From Streptomyces mirabilis (GTDB lineage Bacteria > Actinomycetota > Actinomycetes > Streptomycetales > Streptomycetaceae), in contig NZ_CP074102.1 in assembly GCF_018310535.1 (NCBI RefSeq), positions 62,001-126,000 of the forward strand: a stretch of 64,000 nucleotides of DNA. Reading direction: 5' to 3'. The position numbers and the translations under genes were made by a program. Shown piece after piece: positions 62,344 through 64,000 of this stretch (position 1 is its first letter; each line of letters starts with the position of its first letter). The notes below the pieces were generated by a model that was not told the origin of the DNA, ran no database searches, and saw only the letters and a list, made by a program, of their open reading frames with translations.

Positions 62344-63090
62344 TCATCGAGGGCCGAGATCCAGCCGGGCCAGGGCCGACGGCACGTCCGGCACGGCGGT
62401 GACGTCCGCCGGGAGCGGGGGGCGGCGTACGACGACCACGGGGAGGGCGAGGTCGCGTGCGGCGGTCAGTTTGGCGACTGTCGCGTCTCCTCCGCTGTCC
62501 TTGGTCACCAGTACGTCGACGCGGTGTGCGCGCAGCAGGGTCTTCTCGTCGTCGGGTGTGAAAGGTCCACGGGCGAGCAGCACTTCCATGTCCTGGGGCA
62601 TCGGCGGCTCGGGGGACTCCACCGTACGGACGAGGAAGTGGAGCTCGGAGAGGTGGGCGAAGGCCGCCAGGCCCAGGCGGCCCGTGGTGAGGAAGACACG
62701 GCGGCCCAGGGACGGGAGGAGTGCGGCGGCCTCGGGGAGGGAGCCGGCCCAGTGCCAGCGGTCGTCGGGGCCGGGGGTCCAGCCGGGGCGGCGCAGCACC
62801 ACGGCCGGGATCCCCGTGGCCACGGCGGCACGCGCCGCGTTCGCCGTGATGCCGGCGGCGAAGGGGTGGGTGGCGTCGACCACGGCGTCCACGCGGTGCT
62901 CGCGCAGCCACCGTGCCAGCCCGTCCTCCCCGCCGAAGCCCCCGACGCGGACGTCCCCGTCGAGCGATCCCGGCCGGGAGACGCGCCCCGCCAGGGACGT
63001 CGTCACGCGGACACCTGGGCGCGCCGCCAGTTCGGCGGCGAGTCGGCGTGCCTCGGTGGTGCCGCCGAGGACCAGGACGTGGGGGGACAT
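62344..63090 (-). CDS. cobK: Precorrin-6A reductase
   Basis: A 248-residue NADPH-dependent reductase: HVLVLGGTTEARRLAAELAA, SLAGRVSRPG, VDAVVDATHPFAAGITANAA and VLVTKDSGGDATVAKLTAAR are CobK/CbiJ landmarks. It converts precorrin-6A to precorrin-6B. It converges on cobF, whose product it uses. Confidence 0.94.
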   Translation of the reverse strand: MSPHVLVLGGTTEARRLAAELAARPGVRVTTSLAGRVSRPGSLDGDVRVGGFGGEDGLARWLREHRVDAVVDATHPFAAGITANAARAAVATGIPAVVLRRPGWTPGPDDRWHWAGSLPEAAALLPSLGRRVFLTTGRLGLAAFAHLSELHFLVRTVESPEPPMPQDMEVLLARGPFTPDDEKTLLRAHRVDVLVTKDSGGDATVAKLTAARDLALPVVVVRRPPLPADVTAVPDVPSALARLDLGPR

Positions 63091-63111
63091 GGCGTCGAGC
63101 CTACGAGGTGG

Positions 63112-63885
63112 TCAGCGCAACAGGAGCTGTACCCCGCCCACCACGGTCGCCGCGATGACCAGCCGCTCGAACAGGATCTGGTTGATGCGGTGCACGGCCC
63201 ATTTACCGAGGAGCGCCCCCGGCACGACGAAGATCGCGAGTGCCGCGTCCAGGAGCAGCGAATGCCAGTCGATGAGCCCGAGGCCCACGCTGAAGGGCAC
63301 CTTGGAGACGTTCACGATCAGGAAGAAGAAGGCCGAGGTGCCCAGGAAGCCGAGTTTGCGGAAGCCGGCCGACAGGAGGTACATCGACATCACCGGGCCG
63401 CCCGCGTTGGCGACCATCGTGGTGAAGCCGCCGAGGACGCCGTACGAGCGGGCCTTGACCCGGCCGGCCCGGGTCGAGACCGAGTCGGGTTCCTCGTCCT
63501 GGGCGGCGGCCCGGCGGCGCCACATCGTCACCGCCGCCATCAGCAGCAGGATCGCACCGATCGAGGTCCGTACCATCCCGTCGTCGGCCCACACCAGGAA
63601 CAGCGTGCCGAACACGACGCCCGCGGCGACCGCCGGGAACAGCCGCCACAGCGTGGGCCAGTGGGCGTGCCGCCGGTAGGTGAGCACGGCGAGCACGTCC
63701 CCGACGATGAGGAGGGGCAGGAGCACGCCGGTCGAGGCGCGGGCGGGCAGCACGGCGGCGAAGATCGCCAGGCTGACCGTGTTGGCGCCGCTCACGGCGG
63801 TCTTCGAGAAGCCGACGAGCAGGGCCGCGGCGGCGAGCGCGGCGAACTCCCAGATGGATATGTGCCAGAGCGTCATCGTGTTCAT
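63112..63885 (-). CDS. TauE/SafE family permease
   Basis: A 257-residue membrane protein with about seven or eight helices: EFAALAAAALLVGFSKTAVS at the start, VLGGFTTMVANAGGPVMSMY as the central family motif and SAFFFLIVNVSKVPFSVGLG. The family exports or imports sulfite, sulfonates or related organic anions. Starts at 63912, 63885 and 63876 are possible; none has a strong ribosome binding site. It ends 21 bp from the cobK start, so the two are probably cotranscribed. Confidence 0.87.
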   Translation of the reverse strand: MNTMTLWHISIWEFAALAAAALLVGFSKTAVSGANTVSLAIFAAVLPARASTGVLLPLLIVGDVLAVLTYRRHAHWPTLWRLFPAVAAGVVFGTLFLVWADDGMVRTSIGAILLLMAAVTMWRRRAAAQDEEPDSVSTRAGRVKARSYGVLGGFTTMVANAGGPVMSMYLLSAGFRKLGFLGTSAFFFLIVNVSKVPFSVGLGLIDWHSLLLDAALAIFVVPGALLGKWAVHRINQILFERLVIAATVVGGVQLLLR

Positions 63886-64000
63886 GCGGGAACCGATGCT
63901 AGGCGCACGCATGTCCTGACGTAAGGACCGTCTCGCCAGGTGACCCCTGCGACGGCGGATGGACCCGTGGGTCGGGGCCCCGGAGAATCCCCCCGCCCGG
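63886..64000. other. Right edge, upstream of the permease
   Basis: No gene is visible in the last 115 bases; they presumably contain the promoter of the permease-cobK transcript. Confidence 0.35.

Overview
The window is very GC-rich, with Streptomyces-type codon use, frequent GTG/TTG starts and strong GGAGG ribosome binding sites. It carries a complete whiE-type spore-pigment cluster, cobalamin genes, a monomeric isocitrate dehydrogenase and several large secreted carbohydrate-active enzymes. All of this points to a Streptomyces chromosome; no species is assigned.

Layout. (1) 1-6.6 kb: right end of a small natural-product cluster: tryptophan-halogenase-type enzyme (partial), flavin reductase, luciferase-like monooxygenase, stand-alone NRPS A-T didomain, kynurenine-3-monooxygenase-like flavoenzyme, ABM-fold protein and a divergent beta-decarboxylating dehydrogenase. 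(2) 6.7-12.9 kb: a putative immune/conflict locus built around a short RHIM-like, amyloid-type motif (V-Q-x-G-x-x-N family). The motif is at the C-terminus of a SEFIR effector, at the N-terminus of a 1249-residue NACHT protein with twenty 33-residue HEAT-like repeats, at the N-terminus of a broken STAND ATPase, and in two overlapping tiny ORFs. This is the most interesting part of the window. (3) 13.4-28.2 kb: mainly housekeeping and transport genes: TetR/MMPL pair with a nested operator, ABC exporter, UPF0104 membrane protein, crotonase, MscS channel, a decayed M1 peptidase, Icd, a secreted beta-helix protein and an O-methyltransferase. (4) 28.3-35.5 kb: type II PKS spore-pigment cluster in whiE order. 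(5) 36.3-60.8 kb: a region bounded by two identical tRNA-Pro(GGG) copies (109 bp identical including the 5' leader), with a third partial tRNA-Pro copy at 50.4 kb and decayed transposases beside both intact copies. It holds lipoproteins, an NPP1-family secreted protein, a TetR/NmrA pair, thiamine salvage genes with a TPP riboswitch, a hydroxyquinol pathway pair, a PLP-fold protein lacking its catalytic lysine, and a 9-kb block of three secreted glucan hydrolase-like enzymes sharing discoidin modules. (6) 60.8-64 kb: DUF309, CobF, CobK and a TauE/SafE permease.

How the genes work together. The 396-5551 genes overlap or nearly abut and read as one biosynthetic operon, in which the flavin reductase can feed the halogenase. 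SEFIR and the broken STAND ATPase form a two-gene operon 6 bp apart, converging on the intact NACHT gene. The pigment genes run as a translationally coupled operon divergent from the hydroxylase. The riboswitch-controlled permease and ThiD form a pyrimidine salvage unit. The three glucanase-type genes look like a secreted system for attacking fungal alpha-glucan or related polysaccharides.

Frameshifts and the in-frame stop are reported as read; sequencing error cannot be excluded from the sequence alone.
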